Program-made: the position numbers and the translations under genes
Shown: positions 1 to 6,567 of the stretch, piece by piece
How positions within the stretch are numbered: position 1 is the stretch's first letter
How the letters are laid out: each line of letters begins with the position of its first letter
Assembly: GCA_021799315.1 (NCBI GenBank)
Contig: JAJZAR010000020.1
Span: 1-16,804, forward strand
DNA from: Thermoplasmata archaeon
Lineage (GTDB): Archaea > Thermoplasmatota > Thermoplasmata > Thermoplasmatales > Thermoplasmataceae
DNA length: 16,804 bases
Reading direction: 5' to 3'
The notes under the pieces: model-generated
Databases searched by the model: none
What the model saw: the letters and a program-made list of their open reading frames with translations, nothing else
Told to the model about the DNA's origin: nothing

Positions 1-1519
1 GATAAGGCCTGAGAAAGTTATCAGGCGAGATAATGTCATACATGTCCTGGATCTCATCCCATCTGGAATAATATATCTGCCGTAAATTCTCATCCTTGAA
101 GAGCTCTAGCAATTCACCAACCACTTTGTCGGGTTTGTTTTCACTGAGCTTATCAAGATAGTCAGATTTCATTGCCGATATATTTTTAGCAAAACTCTTC
201 TTCAGGACTTCAATGTCCTGAACAACATCCTCTATGTCAGTCAGATCCTTGGCATCAAATTCCAGAGCTTCCTTTAGTTTTCTGAAAACGCCGACAAAGT
301 CAATAATTAAGCCTGCAGGCTTTACTTTTCCATCTTCGGACTCGTAGGGCCTATTGATCCTTGCTATGGCCTGTAACAGAACATGGTCACGCATGGGCTT
401 GTCCATGTACATGCAGTAAAGGATTGGTGCATCAAACCCTGTAAGAAGTTTTTCAGTAACGATTAGGATCTTCGGTTCCTCTTTTGGATTTCTGAAAGCT
501 TTCCTTATCTCCTTCTCCTGATCTTCCGTAGTATGAAACTTCCTTAGATCTTCATTATCATTGTGACTTGAGCTGATTATAACCTTTGAATAAGAATGTG
601 GCAGATGGTCATCAAGTATGTTCTTATACATTACACACGCCTCCCTGTCCACTGCAACAAGAAACGCTTTGTATCCAAGTGGTTCCACGTTCTTTCTGAG
701 GTGATCTGCTACGTATTTTGCAATGCTTTCCATCCTTTCCCTATTCTTCATCATGTTTCGCAATGTTACCTGCTTCTCCATGATCAAGTTCAGGGTCTCT
801 ATGTCCGAAACACCTGCAAGCTCAGCATTTTTAAGAAAGTTTTTTTCCAGTATATCTCTATCAACAAGCATCCTGTTTGGAGCGAGAGAATAGTGTAACG
901 GGAGAGTTGTACCATCCTTAATGGACTCCTTAATCCCATACTTGTCCAGGTATCCCTCTGGATCATCTCTTCCGAACATTAGAAATGTATCATTCTTGCC
1001 AGATGATCTAGATACCGGAGTGCCGGTAAAGCCAAAAAATGTTGCATTGGGTATGGCACCCATGAGGAAGTTCCCCAGTTTCCCGCCAGTGCTCCTATGG
1101 GCTTCATCAGCGAATACGTATATTTCAGAACTCGTATTGATCCTTTCCGGAATCCCCTCAAATTTCTGTATTGTTGACACTATTATTTTTGAAGTATCCG
1201 ATTTAAGGAGATCCCGCAGCTCTTTCTTGCTGTCTGTAATGCTGACGTTAGCAAATCCCAATGAAGAAAGATTGCTGAAAAGCTGGCTTTCCAGCTCATT
1301 CCTGTCTACGAGGAGGAGTATAATTGGTCTCCTGATCAATCTATTTTCCATGATCTTTTTTGCAGCCACAATCATTGTGTATGTCTTGCCTGAGCCCTGG
1401 GTGTGCCAAATCAAGCCTCTCATTTTCGGTGATAGGCTTCTATTAAGAATCTTCTCCGTGGCACGTGTCTGGTCTGGACGAAGTACAGCTTTTTTGAGCA
1501 GGCTGCTTCCCATAACCAT
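1..1519 (-). pseudogene. hsdR: HsdR helicase fragment, 5' end lost by deletion and 3' end outside window
   Basis: The minus strand reads open for 506 codons from ATG at 1519 to the window edge. It shows the type I restriction translocase motor: Walker A in GLIWHTQGSGKT, the DEAH box in VFADEAHRS, motif III in FFGFTGTP, and motifs V-VI in LLTGFDAP and QAIARINRP. Normal HsdR has roughly 250 residues before Walker A, including a PD-(D/E)XK nuclease; here only about 30 precede it, and the frame is closed upstream by TGA at 1523-1525. The sequence just upstream belongs to hsdM in another frame, so the nuclease half is gone. The fragment could still be made from the internal ATG at 1519 or 1513 as a bare helicase, but it cannot restrict DNA as known HsdR does. 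It runs off the window, so the C-terminus is unknown. Confidence 0.88.
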
Positions 1520-1554
1520 GATTCAAGAGACCGATAATTTTCCCCATTCTGCAT
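1496..1554 (-). pseudogene. hsdM: HsdM N-terminal stub fused out of frame to hsdR
   Basis: From ATG at 1554 the minus strand reads MQNGENYRSLESWLWEAACS. SLESWLWEAAC is the hallmark N-terminus of the type I methyltransferase subunit HsdM, normally followed by an IRG..DAP.(F/Y)KDYILPL segment. Here that continuation is absent: after about 20 codons the DNA switches to hsdR helicase sequence in a different frame. The stub then runs about 25 more nonsense codons to a stop. The natural order hsdM-hsdS-hsdR implies that one deletion removed most of hsdM, all of hsdS and the first part of hsdR, with a junction near 1494-1500. Recognition rests on a short motif but a very characteristic one. Confidence 0.75.
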
Positions 1555-1677
1555 ACAGAGAGGAATATAACAAGAAAAATAAGGTTTAGCTTGAATACAA
1601 TATGTAAATCTGAAGGTATCGGATTATCTGATGGCTATTTCTCCATATGAGAGACAACTTTTAATAGTTGATTCTCA

Positions 1678-1739
1678 TTATAAATCTACAGGAGGTCACG
1701 TTGCGGAAATAGTTAAGCAATGGTAAAAATAAATATATT
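1678..1739 (+). promoter_or_regulatory. Two candidate TATA boxes before the small ORF pair
   Basis: TTATAAAT at 1678-1685 and AAATATATTA at 1730-1739 are archaeal TATA-like boxes. The first would start transcription near 1708, just before the ATG at 1720. The second would start it near 1761, just before the ATG at 1774. A GGAGGTCA at 1691-1698 resembles a ribosome binding site, but the nearest start in reach (TTG 1701) is closed after three codons. Confidence 0.4.
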
Positions 1740-1899
1740 AATGATTGTAAATGTAATTTTATCATGTAGAATAATGGAATTATTAATAGTAGATACAACT
1801 ACAGAATTAATTGATTATGATTATGAACACTCAGTTTTAAATGTTTGTGGAAAAACACCAGCAAAGGGGGTGATTTGGAATGGTGAATACGATTTCTGA
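1720..1899 (+). CDS. Small hypothetical protein, 59 residues (or 41 from ATG 1774)
   Basis: An open frame of 59 codons ends at TGA 1897-1899 and overlaps the next gene by 20 bases. I do not recognise the family. From the second likely start (ATG 1774) the protein begins MELLIVDTTTELIDYDYEH and ends WNGEYDF, an acidic, soluble-looking 41-residue polypeptide. A TATA-like box at 1730-1739 would place a leaderless transcript close to ATG 1774. ATG 1720 would suit the upstream box at 1678-1685, but its first 18 residues are hydrophobic. The overlap with the two-TM gene and the strong ribosome binding site inside this frame suggest co-transcription. The frame is short, so it may be chance. Confidence 0.4.
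   Translation: MVKINILMIVNVILSCRIMELLIVDTTTELIDYDYEHSVLNVCGKTPAKGVIWNGEYDF
1866..1874 (+). promoter_or_regulatory. Strong ribosome binding site
   Basis: GGGGGTGAT lies five bases before ATG 1880 and is nearly a full complement of the archaeal 16S rRNA 3' end (AUCACCUCC). It supports the start of the two-TM gene, and shows that this gene is read as an internal cistron and not from a leaderless message. Confidence 0.75.
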
Positions 1900-2095
1900 A
1901 ATAATAGAAGAACACACCCTTATGGCAATCTTTTTAGTTTGCCTTAGTGCGATTATTCTTTCTGTTCTCAAAATAAACAGTGAATATACTTCTACACCAT
2001 ACTATTCAGAAATAGTGAAATGCGAAATTGCTATTATTTCCATATTCATTGTTTTGGCCTTAACTGCAATTCTAACAGAGCGTTACAAGCATTGA
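1880..2095 (+). CDS. Small two-helix membrane protein, 71 residues
   Basis: I do not recognise the family. Two hydrophobic segments, residues about 13-32 and 47-65, are joined by a polar loop of about 14 residues (NSEYTSTPYYSE) and followed by a short basic tail (TERYKH), which predicts a hairpin membrane protein. The start is well supported by the GGGGGTGAT at 1866-1874. The gene overlaps the preceding small ORF by 20 bases, so the two are probably one transcript. A possible 31-codon ORF (2098-2193) follows but has nothing to support it. Small two-TM proteins near AbrB-like regulators can be toxins, holin-like proteins or accessory membrane proteins; nothing in the sequence chooses among these. 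Confidence 0.65.
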   Translation: MVNTISEIIEEHTLMAIFLVCLSAIILSVLKINSEYTSTPYYSEIVKCEIAIISIFIVLALTAILTERYKH

Positions 2096-2187
2096 AGATG
2101 AGTTCAATCGCTCTTGCAATATTTAAGAGAAAGACGGTCGTTAGATCACCTTCTAATATTTTTGGTCTTAATGTGAAAAGTTTTTTG

Positions 2188-2196
2188 TTATAAATT
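2188..2196 (+). promoter_or_regulatory. TATA box for the AbrB-like gene
   Basis: TTATAAATT is centred about 29 bases before ATG 2221, the spacing expected for a leaderless archaeal transcript. No ribosome binding site is seen before the ATG, which fits. Confidence 0.55.
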
Positions 2197-2220
2197 AATA
2201 TATGGCTATAATTACCCTTA

Positions 2221-2379
2221 ATGCCACAACTACAAATTATTGCACATGTTTCCAAGAGAGGATCATCTTTTGTTATTACTGTCCCAAAAAACGTAGCAGG
2301 GGAACTAAAACTAAAGGAAAAGGATATGGTAGGATTTTACGAAGAAAATGGAAGATATTACATAAAGAAGATGGAATAA
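2221..2379 (+). CDS. AbrB/MazE-family (SpoVT-AbrB fold) DNA-binding protein, 52 residues
   Basis: The frame from ATG 2221 to TAA 2379 encodes a complete swapped-hairpin AbrB domain. It begins MPQLQIIAHVSKRGSSFVIT, followed by VPKNVAGELKLKEKDMV and GFYEENGRYYIKKME. The pattern (basic RG, hydrophobic ITVPK, a short helix, L.LKEKD.V, then an aromatic strand ending in KK) is that of archaeal AbrB-like regulators and type II antitoxins. Length matches a stand-alone domain. It acts as a DNA-binding dimer in known relatives. An overlapping 80-codon frame (2202-2444) is a shadow. No toxin of the VapC or MazF type is adjacent; the two-TM gene upstream on the same strand is the only small partner in reach, so toxin-antitoxin pairing is only a possibility. 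Confidence 0.8.
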   Translation: MPQLQIIAHVSKRGSSFVITVPKNVAGELKLKEKDMVGFYEENGRYYIKKME

Positions 2380-2426
2380 TCATTCGTATGGGCAGCCCAA
2401 AAATTCCAATTATATCCCATAATTTT

Positions 2427-2442
2427 AATCTTTTTTTTATTT
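2427..2442 (+). terminator. T-rich terminator after the AbrB-like gene
   Basis: An eight-T run (2431-2438) inside AATCTTTTTTTTATTT lies about 50 bases after the AbrB-like stop codon and before the convergent winged-helix gene. Archaeal RNA polymerase stops at such T tracts without needing a hairpin. Confidence 0.5.
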
Positions 2443-2457
2443 GATGAAAAGATTCAT

Positions 2458-2808
2458 TTAATGCAGTAAATCCTGAGCTAATTTAAGATACCCCGCGACC
2501 TTCTGACCCTTTTCAGTCAGGCACACCTTGATTGTCCTCCTCCCTTCTATTTTTTCATCTAAGGTCACCAGCCCTGAATCCTCAAGGTCCCTTAGGATCT
2601 TGTCGATGGTGCTTCCGTTTGTTATCACTTCGGTGAGGTCATACTTTCTCATGCACCTCTTCTCCAGCAGCACTATGAGCACTGGAACAGCATACCTCTG
2701 AGCTAAGACGGATTCCTTCAACGGTATTGCATCCGGTATTTGGTATATGAATAATGGTATGCCATATGCCATCTGGTATTTTGGATACTTTAATATACTA
2801 TCTACCAT
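2458..2808 (-). CDS. Winged-helix DNA-binding regulator
   Basis: The C-terminal ~85 residues form a winged helix: a helix with YAVPVLIVLLEKRCMRKYDL, a recognition region NGSTIDKILRDLEDSGLV, a wing with KIEGRRTIKVCL and a final TEKGQKVAGYL helix. This matches small archaeal wHTH proteins of the MarR/PadR type. The start is uncertain. ATG 2808 gives 116 residues, ATG 2772 gives 104, and TTG 2721 gives 87. The first ~29 residues are unusual (repeated Ile-Pro pairs encoded by ATACCA/ATACCG) and may really be upstream DNA with regulatory repeats. A TATA-like box on this strand (2787-2798) would favour ATG 2772 or a later start. The gene is divergent from the RHH-glycosyltransferase pair, so it probably controls that pair and itself. 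Confidence 0.8.
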   Translation of the reverse strand: MVDSILKYPKYQMAYGIPLFIYQIPDAIPLKESVLAQRYAVPVLIVLLEKRCMRKYDLTEVITNGSTIDKILRDLEDSGLVTLDEKIEGRRTIKVCLTEKGQKVAGYLKLAQDLLH

Positions 2809-2821
2809 CCAGTAGATGGTA
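2787..2821. promoter_or_regulatory. Divergent promoter with inverted-repeat operator
   Basis: TACTTTAATATA (2787-2798) reads as a TATA element on both strands. On the plus strand it sits about 28 bases before ATG 2821, ideal for a leaderless RHH gene; on the minus strand it precedes the winged-helix gene. Immediately next to it is a perfect inverted repeat, TACCATC (2803-2809), spacer CAGTA, GATGGTA (2815-2821). It covers the plus-strand transcription and translation start, where a repressor would block initiation. Confidence 0.6.
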
Positions 2822-3009
2822 TGACTACACCTGAAAGAAATGCAAAGACAACGTTGAAGGTCTCAAGGGATCCGACTTGGTTCAGGCTCTACGAGATCAG
2901 GGGGGAGCTGCAGAAGGAAACAGGGCACAGCCTCACATTCGACCAGGTAATAGGGGCGCTTATTGATAGCTATCTGGCCTCTCTTGGCAACAAGAGGCAG
3001 CCCGAATGA
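2821..3009 (+). CDS. Ribbon-helix-helix (CopG-like) regulator, 62 residues
   Basis: After a short polar start (MTTPERNAKT) a strand TLKVSRDPTWFRL is followed by two helices (YEIRGELQKETG and TFDQVIGALIDSYLASL). This is the ribbon-helix-helix layout of CopG/VapB-like DNA-binding proteins, in which the strand pairs in a dimer and enters the major groove. The LTFDQVI segment is typical of antitoxin-like archaeal RHH proteins. Its stop overlaps the glycosyltransferase start in ATGA (3006-3009), so the two genes are translationally coupled. There is no toxin beside it, which suggests a role as local transcription regulator of the glycosyltransferase. The inverted repeat over its own start could be its operator or that of the divergent winged-helix protein. 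Confidence 0.7.
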   Translation: MTTPERNAKTTLKVSRDPTWFRLYEIRGELQKETGHSLTFDQVIGALIDSYLASLGNKRQPE

Positions 3010-4157
3010 CCCTGCATTCACTGCTTCTCTATGTACTAATATTCTTTGGCATGGTTGCAGCCCCGTTCTCGATCCTTCAGCCAATACTGCTCATAATGAA
3101 CAGAAATCTCAGGAAATACAAGCACAGGCCATATGTTGCTGGAAGGAGGGTTATAATCCTTATCACAACAGTGGGACAAGCGTCTAATGTTGTGAACCAT
3201 ATCATCGAAGTGATAAGAGGTTATGCTCTTGATGTCGATATCAGGGTACTCATAGAGGAGTATGACCGCTCCGTGTACAATGCAGATGCCATAGTTGTGC
3301 CGGAATCATACAGAACAGAGAAAAATTCCCAGAACAAGCACAGGGCATTGCACTACTTCTCACAATGGCTTTCCGACAATGGGTATAGCTCTGATACTTA
3401 CGTGATTCACCTGGACGATGATACCTATGTTACCAGGGAATACATACAGCATGTTTTTTCCATGGAGGAAGATGCAGGCCTTGGCACAGTCAGGCTGAGG
3501 GAGTACGGGCACAGCCTCTTCTCAACACTAGCTGACTTCGGGAGGGTTACGGATTACGACTCATATGTTTCCTTCTTCTCCAGCAGGCACAGGCCCATAG
3601 GCGTAAATGGAGAAGGCCTTACAATACGTGCTGACATTGAATCTGAACTTGGATGGGATTTTGGGCCCGTATCCGCTGAGGACCTGGTCATGGGCCAGAA
3701 GATATTCTCTCATGGATACAGCTTTGGCTATATACCGGGATATGTTATGATCGCTCCAGCCACAAATGCAAAAGATTTCTACAGGCAGAGGAGAAGGTGG
3801 GTAGACCACTTCATAAAATCTTCCAGGGACATATGGAAGCTAAGGAAAGCCGCATTTATCTGGTTTTCCTATCTATACACCTTCGGATGGGGCTCACTAA
3901 CGGGGCTGATCATCTGGGCACTTGTTGTACTGGTTGGGTACAGGCCTCCAGTTCCGGTTCTGGTCATACTTACATATGAACTCATAATGGCATTCATATC
4001 CAAACAGTATGGAGCATGGACAGTGAAGGAGAAGAAATACAGGATCATATTGCTATTATTGCAGATACCTGTGACAGTTTTCGAATCGGGAACATTTTTC
4101 TACTGGGCATTTAAAAGGCCGAAGGGGACCAAGGATTATACCATAGCCAAGGTATGA
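3006..4157 (+). CDS. Membrane-bound family 2 glycosyltransferase
   Basis: This 383-residue protein has a membrane helix at residues about 6-30, a cytoplasmic GT-A catalytic domain, and about three membrane segments after residue 283. Catalytic motifs of processive-type GT2 enzymes are present in order: nucleotide-binding ILITTVGQ (51-58), the metal-binding HLDDDT (135-140), the ED pair in SAEDLVMGQK (225-226) and the QRRRW motif (261-265). The motif set resembles Egghead/BRE-3-like mannosyltransferases more than cellulose synthases. Donor and acceptor cannot be read from the sequence; a dolichyl or membrane-lipid acceptor is likely for an archaeon. It starts four bases inside the RHH gene, and its expression is probably set by the divergent regulator pair. 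Confidence 0.88.
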   Translation: MTLHSLLLYVLIFFGMVAAPFSILQPILLIMNRNLRKYKHRPYVAGRRVIILITTVGQASNVVNHIIEVIRGYALDVDIRVLIEEYDRSVYNADAIVVPESYRTEKNSQNKHRALHYFSQWLSDNGYSSDTYVIHLDDDTYVTREYIQHVFSMEEDAGLGTVRLREYGHSLFSTLADFGRVTDYDSYVSFFSSRHRPIGVNGEGLTIRADIESELGWDFGPVSAEDLVMGQKIFSHGYSFGYIPGYVMIAPATNAKDFYRQRRRWVDHFIKSSRDIWKLRKAAFIWFSYLYTFGWGSLTGLIIWALVVLVGYRPPVPVLVILTYELIMAFISKQYGAWTVKEKKYRIILLLLQIPVTVFESGTFFYWAFKRPKGTKDYTIAKV

Positions 4158-4227
4158 TACGTGAAATCATGAATCAACATTTTCACAAAAATCTGAGTAC
4201 ACCGGTATACCAAAGTTCCCATAAAGG

Positions 4228-4243
4228 CTCTTTTTCTCATTTT
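4228..4243 (+). terminator. T-rich terminator after the glycosyltransferase
   Basis: CTCTTTTTCTCATTTT follows the glycosyltransferase stop codon by about 70 bases. The rest of the gap 4158-4329 shows no ORF or other signal. Confidence 0.4.
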
Positions 4244-4329
4244 GCAACGAGATAGGAGTATGCTAACCCCTTGGAACACAATGTAAAAAATATGGAGCTG
4301 CAGGTATTGGGGAAATTCTTGGTAGGGGT

Positions 4330-6111
4330 CTAAGCAGTAAAAAACTTAACTAATGAATTGATCATATCGAGCAATTCATGATTTCCATTTCTATCGAGAT
4401 CTCTTTCTAGAATTTCATCTGCCGTCATTTCCTCTACAACTTTAATAAACTTATTATTGCCGTTTTCTCCATTAAATAACTCCTTCTTCACGTCTTTATA
4501 ATCTTCTATCTCAACGAGACTGTTGAATATCCTGTTGTATGCATTTTTATGAATATAATTTTCAATCTCGCGTTTCATCAGTGAAATAAATATTCCTCCA
4601 TCAGCTTCACACTTTTCTTTGAATTTGATTTTAGTTTGTGGCATTTGATCCATGGGGGACTTTTTGTCACTGTCAACAATTACAGCAAATCTTCTGCTAA
4701 AGGTTTTTAAGAGACCGCGTTCAACGTGAAATTTTAGGTTATCGCCACCATAAGGGAAGAAACCTATGTGTAGTTCATTCATGTTTTTTTGTATTTTGCC
4801 CGCTTGAAACAGTTTCTTCCAAACTTTTTCGAAGAAACATACGTCCGTTTTGCCTTCCACAAAAACACAGTAAGAGTATTCTAAAATCGCATCTCTTGGT
4901 GAAATTCCTAACTCCTCTATGATCTCACTCTTTACATCTTCTACTTTTAGCTTACTACCTGGTATAATTTGAGTAGTTGGTTGGTTTCTTTTTACTATTA
5001 TGATATTTTCATTGTTTAAGTCTGAGACAAAAACTGGTGAATGCGTAGTAAATATTACCTGCGTTCCATTCGCTGCCAGAGTTTTTAGCGAATCCATCAG
5101 AACTCTTTGCGCCCCTGGATGTAGAGATGTTTCAGGTTCTTCAATAGCGTATATCACATGATTTCCTCCATTTCTTGATCTTTCTGCTATGTATCGGAGG
5201 TATGACACCATAATCAGTCGCTTTAGACCCGAACCCCTCCTCTCTGCTGGAACATCAATATCCAACTTGTCTATTATATTTATTTTCACAGACGCAAAGT
5301 GTTTCAAATCAAATTCAGGAACTATGTCTATACTATAGACACTGTCTGTTTGTTCATTCAAAAAGGATTTAATCTTTTCCTGCATCTCCTGTACTGATTC
5401 TTTTACCTTTTTTTCCATATCTGAAATTAGATCGGATACTTCCTGTATTGACTTAGCAATACTTTCTTGAAATGGTTTTTGAAATGAAGCAGTTTCGGTA
5501 TTCAACGAAACCTCATTCCCATAAAATTCAAAAGTTGGCAATTCTTTAGCTAGCAGTTCCTTTACATCTCCCTTGATATCGTACCACACATCCTTTTTGA
5601 TAGTCTGATGAGAGTCTGCATATTTTCTTATGTAGTCGATTTTTGTCTCTTTAGTAATCGACGTTCCAGAATCCTTGGGGTAAAGGTTAAACTTTGATAG
5701 TAGTTTATTTAGATCCGATTCTTTCTTTTCCCAGAGACGTTGAAAATTCTCGTCTTGGTAATCATTAACCTTAATCAAATAATTTTTTAGTTTTCCGTCA
5801 TGGTCAAATACTTTCTTTAGGTCAAGTAAATTTGAACTTGATAATATTTGGAGTTTACAAATATCCTCTGAATAATTTCCAAACATTAACTCTATTTCTG
5901 TTTGATCGCCGTTGTCTTCAGAGTTACTGACTTTATAAATATCACTAATGTCTATTTGGTTTTTTTCACTTAGAAATACGCCTATTGCCATCAAGAGGCT
6001 AGACTTACCGCTGTCATTTTTCCCTATGAAAGCAGTAAGCGGAGTTATAGGGACATCGTTTGTGTTCATATGTGTTCTAAAATTCTTGATGCTCATACAA
6101 ACGATGTTCAT
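4330..6111 (-). CDS. OLD-family ATPase with TOPRIM nuclease domain
   Basis: The N-terminal half is an SMC/ABC-like ATPase. It has Walker A GKNDSGKS (about residues 32-39 counted from ATG 6117), an inserted coiled coil (about 215-255), signature-like RRGSGLKR (293-300), Walker B VIYAIEEPETSLHP (321-334) and switch His in FTTHSP (359). The C-terminal half is TOPRIM: the catalytic Glu in FVEGKTD (421) and the DSD pair in AVIVDSDKKS (482-484), then KREIENY. OLD nucleases cut or nick DNA; relatives include P2 Old and GajA of Gabija. I place the start at ATG 6111 because GGAGG lies eight bases before it; ATG 6117 is too close to that site. No UvrD-like GajB gene is adjacent, so this looks like a solitary (class 1) OLD. 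It is separated from druA by ~450 bases. Confidence 0.88.
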   Translation of the reverse strand: MNIVCMSIKNFRTHMNTNDVPITPLTAFIGKNDSGKSSLLMAIGVFLSEKNQIDISDIYKVSNSEDNGDQTEIELMFGNYSEDICKLQILSSSNLLDLKKVFDHDGKLKNYLIKVNDYQDENFQRLWEKKESDLNKLLSKFNLYPKDSGTSITKETKIDYIRKYADSHQTIKKDVWYDIKGDVKELLAKELPTFEFYGNEVSLNTETASFQKPFQESIAKSIQEVSDLISDMEKKVKESVQEMQEKIKSFLNEQTDSVYSIDIVPEFDLKHFASVKINIIDKLDIDVPAERRGSGLKRLIMVSYLRYIAERSRNGGNHVIYAIEEPETSLHPGAQRVLMDSLKTLAANGTQVIFTTHSPVFVSDLNNENIIIVKRNQPTTQIIPGSKLKVEDVKSEIIEELGISPRDAILEYSYCVFVEGKTDVCFFEKVWKKLFQAGKIQKNMNELHIGFFPYGGDNLKFHVERGLLKTFSRRFAVIVDSDKKSPMDQMPQTKIKFKEKCEADGGIFISLMKREIENYIHKNAYNRIFNSLVEIEDYKDVKKELFNGENGNNKFIKVVEEMTADEILERDLDRNGNHELLDMINSLVKFFTA

Positions 6112-6200
6112 ATCCATTACCTCCAGTCACACTAAACGTTCATTTAACAACTACCACACGTAAAGTCTGCTCAATTTTCAGAGTTCATTCTTACTGTAAA

Positions 6201-6246
6201 AAGTATTATAATTAACCTAATATAAATTTTATCATGCAAGCATGAT
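6201..6246 (-). promoter_or_regulatory. Candidate promoter and palindromic operator of the OLD gene
   Basis: On the minus strand AAAATTTATA (6230-6221) and TTAATTATAATAC (6213-6201) are TATA-like, and would give a leader of about 70-90 bases before the ribosome-bound start at 6111. Directly upstream of the first box is a perfect palindrome, ATCATGC-AA-GCATGAT (6231-6246), in the position where a TFB-contacting element or operator would sit. Confidence 0.45.
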
Positions 6247-6567
6247 TGACCTAGCCCATCATAGAGCTGGAATACCATAATAATATTATAGGGAGAACCG
6301 ATCAATGATAATGATTCTCTATCCCCCAATTGGTCTCGACTAGTTAATCAATTCTAGTAATATTTAAGGTAACAATAGGTATGCATCTCACAGATATTAT
6401 GGGGGATTTCACGAGAATGATTTGCCAAAGAAAGTTTTGGTAGTAATGACTCTAAAGGAATTAGATACCACTAGATTATAAGTGGAAGTATGATGGATCA
6501 TTTTAAGAAAGTATCGTCAGAGGAAGTTTAACGGAGTGTTCCTATTTTAAAAAGAACTCGTTTTTAT
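6247..6567. other. Non-coding or decayed interval between OLD gene and druA
   Basis: No intact gene is seen. On the plus strand one frame (about 6407-6553) reads NDLPKKVLVVMTLKELDTTR, stop, VEV, stop, WIILRKYRQRKFNGVFLF, stop. It looks like a short protein broken by two stop codons, but I cannot name it. A T-rich stretch on the minus strand (6556-6550, TTCTTTTT) may end the druA transcript. Confidence 0.35.

Noticed and set aside
921..1589. Long plus-strand ORF of 222 codons at 921-1589 and a shorter one at 596-898
   Set aside because: Both are antisense to the clear HsdR helicase frame and show no domain of their own.
2390..2400. GGGCAGCCC near 2391 as a further tRNA-Pro attachment fragment
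   Set aside because: It matches for only nine bases, in a near-palindromic sequence, and a possible extension (ATACG) requires gaps; orientation is ambiguous.
2202..2444. 80-codon plus-strand ORF
   Set aside because: It overlaps the AbrB-like gene in another frame; the 52-residue AbrB frame is the recognisable one.
4330..6117. Gabija system (GajA-GajB)
   Set aside because: The OLD-TOPRIM protein resembles GajA, but no UvrD-like helicase gene is beside it.
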